Below are positions 50,666 to 60,026 of a DNA stretch of 64,000 bases, one piece after another. A program made the position numbers and the translations under genes. A model generated the notes under the pieces. The model was given only the letters and a program-made list of their open reading frames with translations, did not search any database and was not told where the DNA came from. Each line of letters begins with the position of its first letter. Position 1 is the first letter of the stretch. Where the stretch lies: assembly GCF_003604215.1 (NCBI RefSeq), contig NZ_QXGS01000008.1, forward strand, positions 1 through 64,000, written 5' to 3'. This stretch comes from Teichococcus vastitatis. GTDB taxonomy: Bacteria; Pseudomonadota; Alphaproteobacteria; Acetobacterales; Acetobacteraceae.

Positions 50666-52858
50666 TCAGGCCAGCTCCGGCAGCCGGTCAAGGTGCTTGT
50701 CCAGGGTGATCGGGTAGTCGCGCACCCGCACGCCGGTGGCATTGTAGATGGCGTTGGCGATCGCCGCCGCGACGCCGCAGAGGCCGAGTTCGCCCACGCC
50801 CTTCGCCTTCATCGGCGAGGACATCGGGTCCACCTCGTCCAGGAAGATCACCTCCTGGTGCGGAATGTCGGCATGCACCGGCACCTCGTAGGCGGCGAGG
50901 TCGTGGTTGACGAAGAAGCCGCGGCGCGTGTCCACTGCCAACTCCTCCATCAGCGCCCCGCCGACGCCCATGGTCATGGCGCCGATCACCTGGCTGCGGG
51001 CCGTCTTGGGGTTCAGGATGCGCCCTGCCGCGCACACCGCCAGCATGCGGCGGATGCGCACCTCGCCGGTCGCGGCGTCGACTCCCACCTCCACGAAATG
51101 CGCGCCGAAGGTGGATTGCTGGAAGCGCTTGCTCAACTCGCCGAACTCGATGGCGTCCTCGGCCACCATCCCCTCTCCGCCGGCCGCTTCCGCCAGCGTC
51201 ACGCTCCGGTTGCCCGCGCGGACCTGCCCATCCTCGAACACCGCGTCGGCGGAGTTGAAGCCGAGCTTCCGCGCCACGGCGTTCCGCAGCTTCACGCAGG
51301 CGGCATAGACGCCCGCCGTGGAACTGTTGGCGCCCCACTGCCCGCCCGAACCGGCCGAGGCGGGAAAGGACGAGTCGCCGAGCCGGACGGTGACCTTGTC
51401 GATGGTCACGCCCATCATCTCGGCGGCCGTCTGCGCGATGATGGTGTAGCTGCCCGTGCCGATGTCGGTCATGTCGGTCTCCACCGTGACCTCGCCGCGG
51501 CCGTCGAGCCGCACGCGCGCGCCCGACGTCATCACCAGGTTGTTGCGGAAGGCCGCCGCCACGCCCATGCCGAGCAGCCAGCTTCCCTCCCGTGCCTGAC
51601 CCGGCCGCGCGCTGCGTCGGCTCCAGCCGAATTGTTCGGCGCCGGTGCGCAGACATTCGACCAGCTGGCGCCGGGAGAAGGGGCGGGACGTGTCGTTCGG
51701 GTCCACCTGGGTGTCGTTGATGACGCGGAACTCCACCGGATCCATGCCCAGCTTCTCCGCCATCTCGTCCATCGCGATCTCCAGCGCCATCAGCCCCGGC
51801 GCCTCGCCCGGCGCGCGCATGGCGTTGCCTTCCGGCAGGTCCAGCACCGCGAGCCGAAGCTGCGTCAGCCGGTTCGCCCCGGTATAGAGCAGCCGCGTCT
51901 GGTCGACCGCCGTTTCCGGCCCGCCGCCCGGCTGGTCGCCCGACCAGCTTTCATGCCCGATGGCCACGATCCTGCCGTCCCGCCCGGTGCCGATGCGGAT
52001 GCGCTGGATGGTAGCGGGCCGATGCGTGGTGTTGTTGATCATCAGCGGCCGCTGAAGCGCGACCTTGACCGGCCGCCTGGCCGCCCGCGACCCCAGCGCC
52101 GCCATCACCGCATCCGTCCGCAGAAACAGCTTGCCGCCGAAACCGCCGCCGATGAAGGGGGAGATCAGGCGCACCTTCTCCCTCGGCATGTTCAGCGTCC
52201 TGGCCAGGTCGCCCGCGCCCCACTCGATCATCTGGTTGGAGGTCCAGACCACCAGCCGGTCGCCATCCCAGGCGGCGATGGAGGCGTGCGGCTCCATCAT
52301 CGCGTGGCTCTGGTCGGGCGTGGTGTAGGTGGCATCGAGCTGCACCGGCGCCGTGGCGAAGGCGCCCTCGAAATCCCCCGTCGCGCTCGCGGACTGGTCC
52401 ACCTTCTCCGCCAAGTCCCGCGCGGCCGCGAGGTCGAAGGCGCCTTCGGCCCCGGCATAGCTCACCTGGACCATCTGCGCGGCGTCGCGCGCCTGCTCGA
52501 AGGTTTCGGCCACCACCACCGCGACGGCCTGGTGGTAATGGTCCACCTCCGGGCCGGCCAGCAGCCTGGCGGTGTTCATGCGGCCCTTGCCGAGCGCACC
52601 GGCATTCTCGGCGGTGACAACCGCCAGGACGCCGGGCGCGGCCCTGGCCGCGCGCAGGTCCATGCCGGTGATGCGGCCCTTGGCGATCGCGGCGCCCACC
52701 ACATAGCCATAGGCGTGGTCGCGCACGGCGTCGTTGTGCTCATAGGCGTAAGGCGCCTGGCCCGTGGTCTTCAGCCGGCCGTCGATGCGGTCGACCGGCT
52801 GGCCGACGACCTTTAGCTGGTCGATGGGATTGGTGGTCGCGGGTGTGTCGAACTTCAT
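50666..52858 (-). CDS. paoC: Periplasmic aldehyde oxidoreductase, molybdenum subunit (PaoC-like)
   Basis: Large xanthine-oxidase-family subunit of 730 residues (E. coli PaoC is 732) that binds molybdenum cofactor and oxidises aldehydes to acids. It has IDGRLKTTGQAPYAYEHNDA at the N-terminus, the cofactor region FIGGGFGGKLFLRTDAVMAA, and GSGGQWGANSSTAGVYAAC. The catalytic Glu is in KGVGELGLCGVAAAIANAI near the C-terminus. It starts 5 bases after paoB. No chaperone gene (paoD/mocA type) lies in the window, so cofactor insertion must depend on a gene elsewhere. Confidence 0.93.
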   Translation of the reverse strand: MKFDTPATTNPIDQLKVVGQPVDRIDGRLKTTGQAPYAYEHNDAVRDHAYGYVVGAAIAKGRITGMDLRAARAAPGVLAVVTAENAGALGKGRMNTARLLAGPEVDHYHQAVAVVVAETFEQARDAAQMVQVSYAGAEGAFDLAAARDLAEKVDQSASATGDFEGAFATAPVQLDATYTTPDQSHAMMEPHASIAAWDGDRLVVWTSNQMIEWGAGDLARTLNMPREKVRLISPFIGGGFGGKLFLRTDAVMAALGSRAARRPVKVALQRPLMINNTTHRPATIQRIRIGTGRDGRIVAIGHESWSGDQPGGGPETAVDQTRLLYTGANRLTQLRLAVLDLPEGNAMRAPGEAPGLMALEIAMDEMAEKLGMDPVEFRVINDTQVDPNDTSRPFSRRQLVECLRTGAEQFGWSRRSARPGQAREGSWLLGMGVAAAFRNNLVMTSGARVRLDGRGEVTVETDMTDIGTGSYTIIAQTAAEMMGVTIDKVTVRLGDSSFPASAGSGGQWGANSSTAGVYAACVKLRNAVARKLGFNSADAVFEDGQVRAGNRSVTLAEAAGGEGMVAEDAIEFGELSKRFQQSTFGAHFVEVGVDAATGEVRIRRMLAVCAAGRILNPKTARSQVIGAMTMGVGGALMEELAVDTRRGFFVNHDLAAYEVPVHADIPHQEVIFLDEVDPMSSPMKAKGVGELGLCGVAAAIANAIYNATGVRVRDYPITLDKHLDRLPELA

Positions 52859-52863
52859 GGTGT

Positions 52864-53814
52864 TCAGCCCCTCGCCTCGGCCAGCACGGCGTGAAGCGCG
52901 CGCTCCGCCAGCGTCACCTTGAACGCGTTCTCGTGGGTCGGACGGGCATTCGCCAGGATGGCGGCCATCGCGGCCCTGGCGCCGCGCGGCACCTCCGCTT
53001 CGGCGGCCTCCACGCGCCACGGTCGGTGCGCGACGCCGCCCAGCGCCACCCGCCCCGTGCCGTCCCGCTGCACCACGGCCGCGACCGAAACCAGCGCAAA
53101 GGCGTAGGACGCCCGGTCGCGGACCTTGCGGTAGACATGCCGCCCGCCGGCCGGCGGCGGCAGGGTCACCGCCGTGATGAACTCGCCCGGCTCCAGCGCG
53201 GTCTCGATGTGCGGGGTGTCGCCGGGCAGGCGGTGGAACTCCGCGATGGGGATGCCCCGGGTGGTGCCGTCCGGCTTCACCGTCTCCACCACCGCGTCCA
53301 GCGCCCGCAGGGCCACCGCCATGTCGGACGGGTTGGTGGCGATGCAGGCCTCGCTGTGGCCCACCACCGCCAGCTGGCGGCTGAAGCCGCCGAGCGCCGA
53401 GCAACCCGAGCCGGGCTGGCGTTTGTTGCAGGGCTGGTTGGTGTCGTAGAAATACGGGCAGCGCGTGCGCTGGAGCAGGTTGCCCGCGGTGGTCGCCTTG
53501 TTGCGCAGCTGCCCGGAGGCCCCCGCCAGCAGCGCGCGCGACAGCACGCCGTAATCGCGGCGAACGCGTTGATCGGCAGCCAAGTCGGTGTTGCGCACCA
53601 GCGCGCCAATGCGCAGGCCGCCCTCCGGCGTGGGCTCCAGCTTGTCCAGCGCCAGACCGTTGACGTCGATCAGGTGGGCCGGAGTCTCGATCTGCAGCTT
53701 CATCAGGTCCAGCAGGTTGGTGCCGCCCGCGATGAACTTGGCGCCCGGCCTGCGGGCCGCGGCGGCGGCGGCCTCGGCGGGCGAGGTTGCCCGCTCATAG
53801 GTGAAGGGCTTCAT
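52864..53814 (-). CDS. paoB: Periplasmic aldehyde oxidoreductase, FAD subunit (PaoB-like)
   Basis: FAD-binding subunit of 316 residues. The flavin motifs are [20 protein letters not shown] and [20 protein letters not shown]. The cysteines in the latter stretch and in [13 protein letters not shown] fit the extra 4Fe-4S cluster known in E. coli Pao[15 protein letters not shown] is also typical. It overlaps the paoA stop by four bases. It shuttles electrons between the molybdenum subunit and the acceptor. Confidence 0.93.
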   Translation of the reverse strand: MKPFTYERATSPAEAAAAAARRPGAKFIAGGTNLLDLMKLQIETPAHLIDVNGLALDKLEPTPEGGLRIGALVRNTDLAADQRVRRDYGVLSRALLAGASGQLRNKATTAGNLLQRTRCPYFYDTNQPCNKRQPGSGCSALGGFSRQLAVVGHSEACIATNPSDMAVALRALDAVVETVKPDGTTRGIPIAEFHRLPGDTPHIETALEPGEFITAVTLPPPAGGRHVYRKVRDRASYAFALVSVAAVVQRDGTGRVALGGVAHRPWRVEAAEAEVPRGARAAMAAILANARPTHENAFKVTLAERALHAVLAEARG

Positions 53815-54452
53815 GCCTGTTGCTCCGCAACTTCGGTGATCGCGTCCACGATGTTGGAATAGGCACCGCAGCGGCAGATGTTGCCGCTCATGCGCTCGCG
53901 GATCTCGTCGGCGGTCAGGCCGGGCCGGGCGTTTAGGTCAGCCGTCACATGGCTCGGGATGCCTGCCTTGATCTCCTCCAGCACCGCAACGGAGGAGCAG
54001 ATCTGCCCCGGCGTGCAGTAGCCGCACTGGTAACCGTCATGCTTCACGAAGGCCGCCTGCATCGGGTGCAGCTTGTCCGGGCTGCCCAGCCCCTCGATGG
54101 TGGTGATCTCGTCGCCCTGATGCATCACCGCCAGCGTCAGGCAGGCGTTGATGCGGCGGCCGCCGACCATGACGGTGCAGGCGCCGCATTGCCCGTGGTC
54201 ACAGCCCTTCTTGCTGCCGGTCAAGTGCAGGTGCTCGCGCAGCGCGTCCAGCAGGGTTGTCCGGGTGTCCAGCTCCAGGTCGCGCCTTTCGCCATTCACG
54301 GTGAAGAACAGTTTCATGGCGGGTGCTCCTGGGGCTGGGGGAGGGGCAGCCGGTGCCCCGGTTTGTGCGCTGGCCGCGCAGGGTGCCGCGGCGGCGGCCG
54401 CCGCCCCCATCACCAGATCACGCCTCGTCGCCGCGAAGTCAGGGGTTCGCAT
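53811..54452 (-). CDS. paoA: Periplasmic aldehyde oxidoreductase, 2Fe-2S subunit (PaoA-like)
   Basis: Iron-sulfur subunit of 213 residues. The twin-arginine leader ([18 protein letters not shown], then AASA) exports the whole complex folded. The plant-type cluster motif is [20 protein letters not shown], then AC. The second cluster is [13 protein letters not shown] with [15 protein letters not shown]. It heads paoA-paoB-paoC. The family detoxifies aromatic aldehydes in the periplasm. Confidence 0.94.
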   Translation of the reverse strand: MRTPDFAATRRDLVMGAAAAAAAPCAASAQTGAPAAPPPAPGAPAMKLFFTVNGERRDLELDTRTTLLDALREHLHLTGSKKGCDHGQCGACTVMVGGRRINACLTLAVMHQGDEITTIEGLGSPDKLHPMQAAFVKHDGYQCGYCTPGQICSSVAVLEEIKAGIPSHVTADLNARPGLTADEIRERMSGNICRCGAYSNIVDAITEVAEQQA

Positions 54453-54604
54453 GTGGCTCTCCGTTGGTTTCTCGTGTTTCCGCAGGAACCGGCACGCCCA
54501 GGCCATCCTCGCCGCGCGTGGTGCGCACACCCGGCTGAGCAAGCGTCCGGAGCCGGGCTTCTCCCCCCCATGGGGATCCCGGATCAACATCGGGTCGCCT
54601 GGGC

Positions 54605-55801
54605 TCACCGCCGTGGCGGTCCCATCTGCCAGCACAGCAGCGCCAGCAGCGCGGATGCGAACAGCATGGCCGCACTGGCACCGAAGGTGCTCCGGTAGCC
54701 ATTCGTGTCGAGCAGCACGCCGCCGATCGATGCTCCCAAGGTGATGGCGAGCTGAATGGTTGCCACCATCAGCCCACCGCCCGCTTCGGCCTCCTCCGGC
54801 AGCGTCTTGCTGAGCCAGGTTCCCCATCCGACCGGCGCGGGCGTGCTGATCAGGCCCCACCCGGCCAGCAACGCCGCGGTTGCCAGGGGCCAGTGCCCGG
54901 CCGCGACCAGCGCCGCGGCGATCGCCGCCATTCCCAGGGGAATCGCCACCAGGACGCCGTGCAGGCTCGCCGTCAGAAACCAGCCGACCAGTGAGGTGCC
55001 GATCAGGCCGGTGACGCCTACCACCAGGAGGAGCAGCGACAGGACCGAAACGTTCACCTGCGTGACCGTTTCCAGGAACGGCCGCAGATAGGTGAACAGC
55101 GCGAACTGTCCCATGAACAGGAACAGGATCGCGAGCATGCCCGCCGCCACCGGGGGTCTGCCCAGGAGCCTGAAGGCGGCTCCGGCACCGGAGGAGCGTT
55201 CGGCGGGCAGCGGCGGAACGGTCATCCACTGCCACACAAAGGTCAGGAGGGCGAGGGGCACCACGCAGAAGAAGGCGCCGCGCCAGCCGATATAGGCCCC
55301 CAGGACGCTCCCCAGAGGCGCCGCCACGGTGGCCGCGAGGGCATTGCCGCCATTCAGGATCGCCAGCGCCTTCGGCACCTCGTCGCGGGGCACGAGGCGC
55401 ATCACGGTGGCCGTCGACATCGCCCAGAACCCGCCGATGGAGACGCCGAGCAACGCCCTTCCCGCCATCAGCACGGCATAGTTCGGCGCGAAAGCCACGA
55501 TCGTGCCGGAGACGACCATGAGCAGGGTGAAGGCGAGCAGCACCGTGCGCCGGTCGATCTGCCCCGCCGCAGCCGACACGAAAAGGCTGGTCAGCACGGC
55601 GAAGATGCCGGAGATCGAGATCGCCTGCCCGGCCTGCCCCTCAGTCAGCCCGAGATCCGACGCCAGCGGCGTCAACAGGCTGACCGGCATGAATTCCGAC
55701 GCGATCAGCGCGGCGGCACACAAGGTCATCGCGAGAACCGCCCCCGGGATCGGAGATCGGGCGGGAAGCGCATCGGCTCCCGAGAGGGTTTGTCCGTTCA
55801 T
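54605..55801 (-). CDS. nepI: MFS exporter, NepI-like
   Basis: Twelve-helix drug:H+ antiporter-family exporter of 398 residues, close in length and sequence pattern to E. coli NepI (396), a purine ribonucleoside efflux pump. Shared stretches include EFMPVSLLTPLASDLGLTEG, GRALLGVSIGGFWAMSTATV, MRLVPRDEVPKALAILNGGN and PVGWGTWLSKTLPEEAEAGG. AAGG lies upstream of the ATG at 55801. It is divergent from a LysR gene that likely regulates it. Purine nucleoside export is from homology only. Confidence 0.85.
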   Translation of the reverse strand: MNGQTLSGADALPARSPIPGAVLAMTLCAAALIASEFMPVSLLTPLASDLGLTEGQAGQAISISGIFAVLTSLFVSAAAGQIDRRTVLLAFTLLMVVSGTIVAFAPNYAVLMAGRALLGVSIGGFWAMSTATVMRLVPRDEVPKALAILNGGNALAATVAAPLGSVLGAYIGWRGAFFCVVPLALLTFVWQWMTVPPLPAERSSGAGAAFRLLGRPPVAAGMLAILFLFMGQFALFTYLRPFLETVTQVNVSVLSLLLLVVGVTGLIGTSLVGWFLTASLHGVLVAIPLGMAAIAAALVAAGHWPLATAALLAGWGLISTPAPVGWGTWLSKTLPEEAEAGGGLMVATIQLAITLGASIGGVLLDTNGYRSTFGASAAMLFASALLALLCWQMGPPRR

Positions 55802-55976
55802 CAATGACCTTGCGAGTGCTGGCGCCGGAATGGGCCGTGGAAGGCTGGGTGCGCGTGCCGCCGGCGCAATGGCGGCCGGCTTCACACGCCCGCCGCCGCC
55901 CTGGTTTGCCGAAGGGGGCCGGCAGGCGATCAGGTTAGGATGGGCTTTCACCGAAGATAGCGGCGTCGACGGCCAC

Positions 55977-56030
55977 GGATTAGGTGCTAAAAGCCGCATG
56001 GGGCTATTAGCAGGGCTTCTGAATGCCGCG
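55977..56030. promoter_or_regulatory. Promoter/operator region before lysR, partly duplicated at 59817
   Basis: Directly upstream of the LysR ATG (56023), this segment aligns without gaps to 59817-59870: 36 of 50 positions from 55981 match by eye, plus GGAT before them. Shared words include CTATTAG/CTATAAG, GGCATGGG-like CCGCATGGGG, and GCTTCT. A retained LysR binding site is the simplest explanation. Confidence 0.6.
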
Positions 56031-56916
56031 GATCGACCGCAATGATCTGGACGTGTTCCTGGCCGTCGCCCGCGAGCGGAGCTTCACGCGGGCCGCGGCG
56101 CAGCTCGGCGTCTCGCAATCGGCCCTGAGCCAGACCCTTCGAGGGCTCGAAGCCCGGCTCGGCCTCCGTCTGCTGACCCGCACCACGCGAAGCGTGGCAC
56201 CAACCGAGGCGGGCGAGCGCCTGCTCCGGACCCTAGGCCCAGCCTTCGATCAGATCGATGGCGCGCTCGCCGCGCTCAGTGAACTCCGCGAGAAGCCGTC
56301 CGGCACGATCCGCATCACCGCGGGCGAGCACCCGGTGGAAACGATCCTGATGCCGGTCCTGGAAAGGCTCCTGCCGGATTATCCCGACATCAAGGTTGAA
56401 GTGGACGTCGACAACGCCCTCACCGATCTCGCCGCCGGCCGCCACGATGCGGGCATCCGCTTCGGCGAGCAGGTGGCGAGGGACATGGTCGCGGTGCGCA
56501 TCGGCCCGGATATGCGGATGGCGGTTGTCGCCGCGCCCGCCTATTTCGCCCGGCGGCCACGGCCCGAGGTGCCGCAGGACCTGACGGAGCATGCCTGCAT
56601 CAACATGCGCCTGCCGACGCATGCCTCCCTTTATGCGTGGGAACTGGAGAAGGGCGAGCACGAGCTCAAGGTCCATGTCGAGGGGCCGCTGGTGTTCAAC
56701 TACGCTCCTCTGCTGCTGAGATCGGCCCTGGCCGGGCTCGGGATCGCCTGCGTGTTCGAGGACCAGGTGCGGGAGCATGTCGCCGAAGGGCGGCTCGTGC
56801 GCGTGCTGGCCGATTGGTGCCCGCCCTTTCCCGGCTACCATCTTTATTATCCGAGCCGCCGGCAGCCGACATCGGCCTTCGCGCTGCTGGTCGAGGCGCT
56901 GCGGTTTCGGGGCTGA
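56023..56916 (+). CDS. LysR-family transcriptional regulator
   Basis: Regulator of 297 residues. The helix-turn-helix is RSFTRAAAQLGVSQSALSQT, then LRGLEARLGLRLLTRTTRSV. The substrate domain has PSGTIRITAGEHPVETILMP and HDAGIRFGEQVARDMVAVRI, as in the DmlR/PtxR-like subgroup. It is divergent from nepI. A copy of its upstream region occurs before the second cupin gene, so it may control both nepI and the cupin/CMD cluster. Confidence 0.9.
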   Translation: MPRIDRNDLDVFLAVARERSFTRAAAQLGVSQSALSQTLRGLEARLGLRLLTRTTRSVAPTEAGERLLRTLGPAFDQIDGALAALSELREKPSGTIRITAGEHPVETILMPVLERLLPDYPDIKVEVDVDNALTDLAAGRHDAGIRFGEQVARDMVAVRIGPDMRMAVVAAPAYFARRPRPEVPQDLTEHACINMRLPTHASLYAWELEKGEHELKVHVEGPLVFNYAPLLLRSALAGLGIACVFEDQVREHVAEGRLVRVLADWCPPFPGYHLYYPSRRQPTSAFALLVEALRFRG

Positions 56917-57000
56917 AGCGCACCACCGGGGAACCGGCGTCCCGCGATCCGCGCCGGCAGTCCGGCGGCGGCCACGTACCCAAGCCCTGGCCGTGGCTTC

Positions 57001-57474
57001 TCAGTCCCCGACCAGGGAGATCGTCGCCTGCCCGGAGTTCGATCGGCTCAGCGCTGTGACCGTGCTGGCGTCGATCTTACCGAGCTTGATCAGCCCGCTC
57101 GAGTAGCCGAAGTCCCGGTAATAGAGGGCGAGGTTGCCCCAGGGCGCGTAGTAGGCGATATCCCCGACCGACGGGTCGGCGCCCGGTGGCGCACCGGCCG
57201 TGGAGAGTGGTCTCGGCAGGGAAGCGGTTTTCTCCGTTCGCGCGTGATCGTCCAGCGTGACCGTCAGCGGCAGCAGCGAGGCGAAGTCCCGCGCCGTCGG
57301 ATTGTTCTCCAGCGTGCCGTTGATCCTGGTTCCGTTGATGTCGATGCGGATCTTCATGGTTGTCGCCTGAGGGCCGGATGCGGCTTGCGCCAAGGCGCCA
57401 GTTGTTCCGATCACGGCGGTCATCGGGAGGAACAGGGCCGCCAGGAGCCACAGGCGTCGGGTTCGCATCGCCAC
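57001..57474 (-). CDS. Exported cyclophilin-like fold protein
   Basis: A 157-residue protein with a signal peptide (LWLLAALFLPMTAVIGTTGA, then LAQA). The mature part matches the small cyclophilin-like domain family: MKIRIDINGTRINGTLENNP at the start, then ARDFASLLPLTVTLDDHART. GDIAYYAPWGNLALYYRDFG and SSGLIKLGKID complete the usual pattern. The domain lacks known prolyl isomerase activity and its role is unknown. It is the last minus-strand gene of the cupin/CMD cluster, 186 bases after the exported cupin. Confidence 0.75.
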   Translation of the reverse strand: MAMRTRRLWLLAALFLPMTAVIGTTGALAQAASGPQATTMKIRIDINGTRINGTLENNPTARDFASLLPLTVTLDDHARTEKTASLPRPLSTAGAPPGADPSVGDIAYYAPWGNLALYYRDFGYSSGLIKLGKIDASTVTALSRSNSGQATISLVGD

Positions 57475-57660
57475 GGTTCTCGCGGAAGCTGCTCCGCATC
57501 GGGGTTTCGGTGTCTGGCCGCTCCGGCCGATGCCGGCGTTCCTGCGGCCGGCTTCCTGTCAGCGGCGGGGTGGCGGGCTGCATCGTGCTGTCTCGCCGCG
57601 GGACCGCGCCGGCTTGCGGCGCCTGTTTCCCCCGGCGGCGGGGTATCTCCGGAGGCGGGG

Positions 57661-58179
57661 TCACCGGTGGTATTGCTCGTCCGTGACCGCCTCCATCCAG
57701 TTCACGGCCCGGCCGTCGGCCTGTTCCTGCAAGGCGATGTGCGTCACCCCGGTTGTTGCGGCGGCGCCATGCCAGTGCTTCACGCCGGGTGCGATCCAGA
57801 TGACGTCGCCGGGGCGCATCTCCTCGACAGGACCGCCGTCACGCTGGATCCAGCCCAGGCCCGCCGTGACCGCGAGGACCTGCCCCACCGGATGGGTATG
57901 CCAGACGGAGCGGGCGCCAGGCTCGAAGGTGACGCTGCCGCCGGACATGCGCGACGGCGCCGTTGCCGGAAACAGCGGGTCGATGCGAACGGAGCCGGTG
58001 AAATATTCGGCGGGTCCTTTCGCCGAGGGCTGCGAACCGGCGCGCGCGATCCGCAATCCCTCCTGGCTTGGTGACGCTCCGGGAGAGGCCGGCGCGGCCG
58101 CCTGCGCGAGGGCGGTGGCGTGAGCGCCCGCCGGTGCGAGCAGAAACATCGCCAGGCCGAGAATGGAAAACCGGTTCAT
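57661..58179 (-). CDS. Exported cupin, Mn-type hydroxynitrile-lyase-like
   Basis: A 172-residue cupin with a Sec signal ([20 protein letters not shown], then ATALA). The mature part follows Granulicella tundricola hydroxynitrile lyase (GtHNL) closely as recalled: [20 protein letters not shown], then [11 protein letters not shown] and [10 protein letters not shown]. The metal ligands map to His94, His96, Gln100 and His135, and the active-site His to His147. It keeps the full C-terminal tail ([14 protein letters not shown]). Export is unusual for this group. Cyanohydrin chemistry is possible, but many homologues have unknown roles. Confidence 0.82.
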   Translation of the reverse strand: MNRFSILGLAMFLLAPAGAHATALAQAAAPASPGASPSQEGLRIARAGSQPSAKGPAEYFTGSVRIDPLFPATAPSRMSGGSVTFEPGARSVWHTHPVGQVLAVTAGLGWIQRDGGPVEEMRPGDVIWIAPGVKHWHGAAATTGVTHIALQEQADGRAVNWMEAVTDEQYHR

Positions 58180-58203
58180 GCAGGGTTCCTCGGGGTGAGT
58201 GGC

Positions 58204-59025
58204 TCAATTCGGGCGGGTGTCAAACACATTCTTGACGACGGGAACGGCCGAGAAGGCATTGGGCCAGCCGGCGTAGAAGGCGAGGTGCGCCACAGCCTCC
58301 GACGCCTGGGCCCGCGTCAGGCCGTTATCCATCGCCCTGTTGAGGTGGAACGGGATCTGGGCAACCTGGCCCGTCGCGATCAGGGCGCTGACCGTGACGA
58401 GGCTGCGGTCCCGCGCGGCCAGGTCGGGCCGCAGCCAAAGGTCGTGGAACAGCGTGTCGGTCGTGAACTGGTCGAGGCCCGGCGCGATCGGGCGAACGGT
58501 TTGCGCCACCTGGGCCGCGCGCCGCGCTTCCGCTGCCGCATTCAGCGGCAGCAAATCGGGCCGAGCCGCGGGCAATTGCTCGGCGCCGATGCCGCGTGCC
58601 GCGAAAACCTCCCGCGCCGCCGAGCTGGCCGCCATGGCGTTGGCCCAGCCGGAATAAAAGGCGAGATGGGTGATGAGCCCGGAGATCTCGCCGGGTTCGA
58701 CGCCGCTGTCGAGCGCGAGGCCGAGGTAGCGCGGCAGCTCATTCGTCTGGTTGCGCGCGATCAGCGCGGACAGCGTGACGATGCCGCGATCCCGCGAGGA
58801 CAGGTCGGGGCGGCGCCACAGATCGCCGAAAATGGTGTTCTGCTCATAGCGTTCCAGGGCAGGCGACACTGCCCGCACATGGCCCTGGGTGGGGAGGCTG
58901 GGAGCGGGAGAGCTGGGAGCAGGCAGGCTGGGACCGGTGTTCTGCGGAGCGCCTGCTCCCTGGGCGTGCCCAAGGGATGCACCACCCAGGGAGCAGACCA
59001 TCAGCGCTGTCGCGAGGAGCCTCAT
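58204..59025 (-). CDS. Exported double carboxymuconolactone-decarboxylase-like protein
   Basis: A 273-residue protein with a Sec signal (MRLLATALMVCSLGGASLGH). It has two tandem CMD domains, each with the same pattern: LWRRPDLSSRDRGIVTLSAL ... ISGLITHLAFYSGWANAM, and LWLRPDLAARDRSLVTVSAL ... ASEAVAHLAFYAGWPNAF. No AhpD-type CxxC is present, so peroxidase activity is unlikely. AAGGA precedes the ATG at 59025. It is followed 24 bases later by the exported cupin gene, so the two periplasmic proteins are co-expressed. CMD plus cupin pairs are common, but their joint function is not established. Confidence 0.85.
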   Translation of the reverse strand: MRLLATALMVCSLGGASLGHAQGAGAPQNTGPSLPAPSSPAPSLPTQGHVRAVSPALERYEQNTIFGDLWRRPDLSSRDRGIVTLSALIARNQTNELPRYLGLALDSGVEPGEISGLITHLAFYSGWANAMAASSAAREVFAARGIGAEQLPAARPDLLPLNAAAEARRAAQVAQTVRPIAPGLDQFTTDTLFHDLWLRPDLAARDRSLVTVSALIATGQVAQIPFHLNRAMDNGLTRAQASEAVAHLAFYAGWPNAFSAVPVVKNVFDTRPN

Positions 59026-59327
59026 CCATTTGTTCCTTTCCAAGAAAGCAGAACCGGCCGGTGAAGGCACGGTGCGCGGCAACGGCAGGGGTTGGGTGAA
59101 CCGCCGCCGACAACCACCCCGGGCTTCCTGTCGGGCACGCCCCCGCGGGCCGAGGATATCCACCACGGCAGGCTGCCTTGATCGGTTCGTCCGTTCGTTG
59201 CGCCGGGATGCCGGCCGGCCCGAAGCACCCGCCATGGCCGGCGGTTCGACGTGGCAGGCCTCTTCCTAGGCCGGACCCGTGCGCCCGCGATGAAGCTGCC
59301 GCCGGCCACCACGAAGCAGGAGATCCG
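59026..59327. other. Gap between the two cupin/CMD units; no gene seen
   Basis: About 300 bases between the ancestral stop of the truncated cupin gene (59328-59330) and the CMD start hold no supported gene. The CMD promoter, if separate from that of the upstream cupin gene, must lie here. Confidence 0.5.
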
Positions 59328-59366
59328 TCATCGACGCCCGTACTGCTCGTCGGTCTCGGGCTCCAT

Positions 59367-59729
59367 TCACGTCACGGGGAAGCCGTTCAAGGCTTCCTGA
59401 ATGGCGATGTGGCTCATGGCGGTGGCCACCGCGGCGCCGTGCCAGTGCTTCTCGCCCGGTGGAAACCAGACCACGTCACCGGGCCGGATCTCCTCGACCG
59501 GGCCACCCTCGCGCTGCACCAGGCCGCGACCCATGGTGACGATCAGGGTTTGTCCGAGGGGATGGGTATGCCAGGCGGTGCGGGCGCCGGGCTCGAAGGT
59601 CACCAGGGCGCCGGCGACCCGGGCCGGATCGGGCGGGTTGAACAGCGGGTCGATGCGAATGCGGCCCGTGAACCATTCCTCCGGTCCCTGGGCGGAGGGC
59701 TGAGCTCCTGCACGTGTGATCTCCATCAT
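59367..59729 (-). CDS. Cytoplasmic cupin, hydroxynitrile-lyase-like, C-terminally truncated
   Basis: A 120-residue cupin without a signal peptide, close to GtHNL as recalled: [32 protein letters not shown] and [10 protein letters not shown]. Metal ligands are His54, His56, Gln60 and His95, with the active-site His107. GAGGAGAG lies just before ATG 59729. It ends FPVT and then TGA at 59367-59369. The same frame continues MEPETDEQYGRR to a second stop at 59328-59330, exactly the tail seen in the sister cupin ([12 protein letters not shown]), so a Trp codon has become a stop. The missing residues may weaken oligomerisation or stability. Confidence 0.83.
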   Translation of the reverse strand: MMEITRAGAQPSAQGPEEWFTGRIRIDPLFNPPDPARVAGALVTFEPGARTAWHTHPLGQTLIVTMGRGLVQREGGPVEEIRPGDVVWFPPGEKHWHGAAVATAMSHIAIQEALNGFPVT

Positions 59730-59816
59730 CTCTCTCCTCGTGCCCGGGACTGGCCGGACCCTTCCGCGAGGGGTCCATGGCCATCCGGTCAAGGAGGTAA
59801 GGGATCAGGACTCCGG

Positions 59817-59870
59817 GGATTAGGGTCTCAAACCGGCATGGGCCTATAAGGGGAGCTTCTCAATTCCCTG
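59817..59870. promoter_or_regulatory. Second copy of the lysR/nepI promoter-type sequence
   Basis: This segment lies 88 bases upstream of the cupin ATG (59729) and aligns gap-free with 55977-56030. In the 56 kb copy a LysR gene starts at the right end; here the equivalent ATG is ATT and no LysR frame follows. It may be a relic of a lysR-cupin divergent promoter with a still-usable operator. Confidence 0.6.
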
Positions 59871-60026
59871 ACAGGGTTCCACGAACCCGCCGCTCCTCCG
59901 ACGGTGGCGCGGCATTGCGCGCGTGGGCGCCGAGCCCGGCCCGTTCCGATGCCGGCATGCCGGGGCACCACCATGAAAAGCCTTGCCATCGCGGCCGGGA
60001 TCTTGGCGAGCACGGGGATGCCGATG

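Noticed and set aside
49874..52816. 980-codon plus-strand open frame opposite paoC and the metallo-hydrolase
   Set aside because: Composition and lack of motifs mark it as a stop-free antisense frame of paoC, not a gene.
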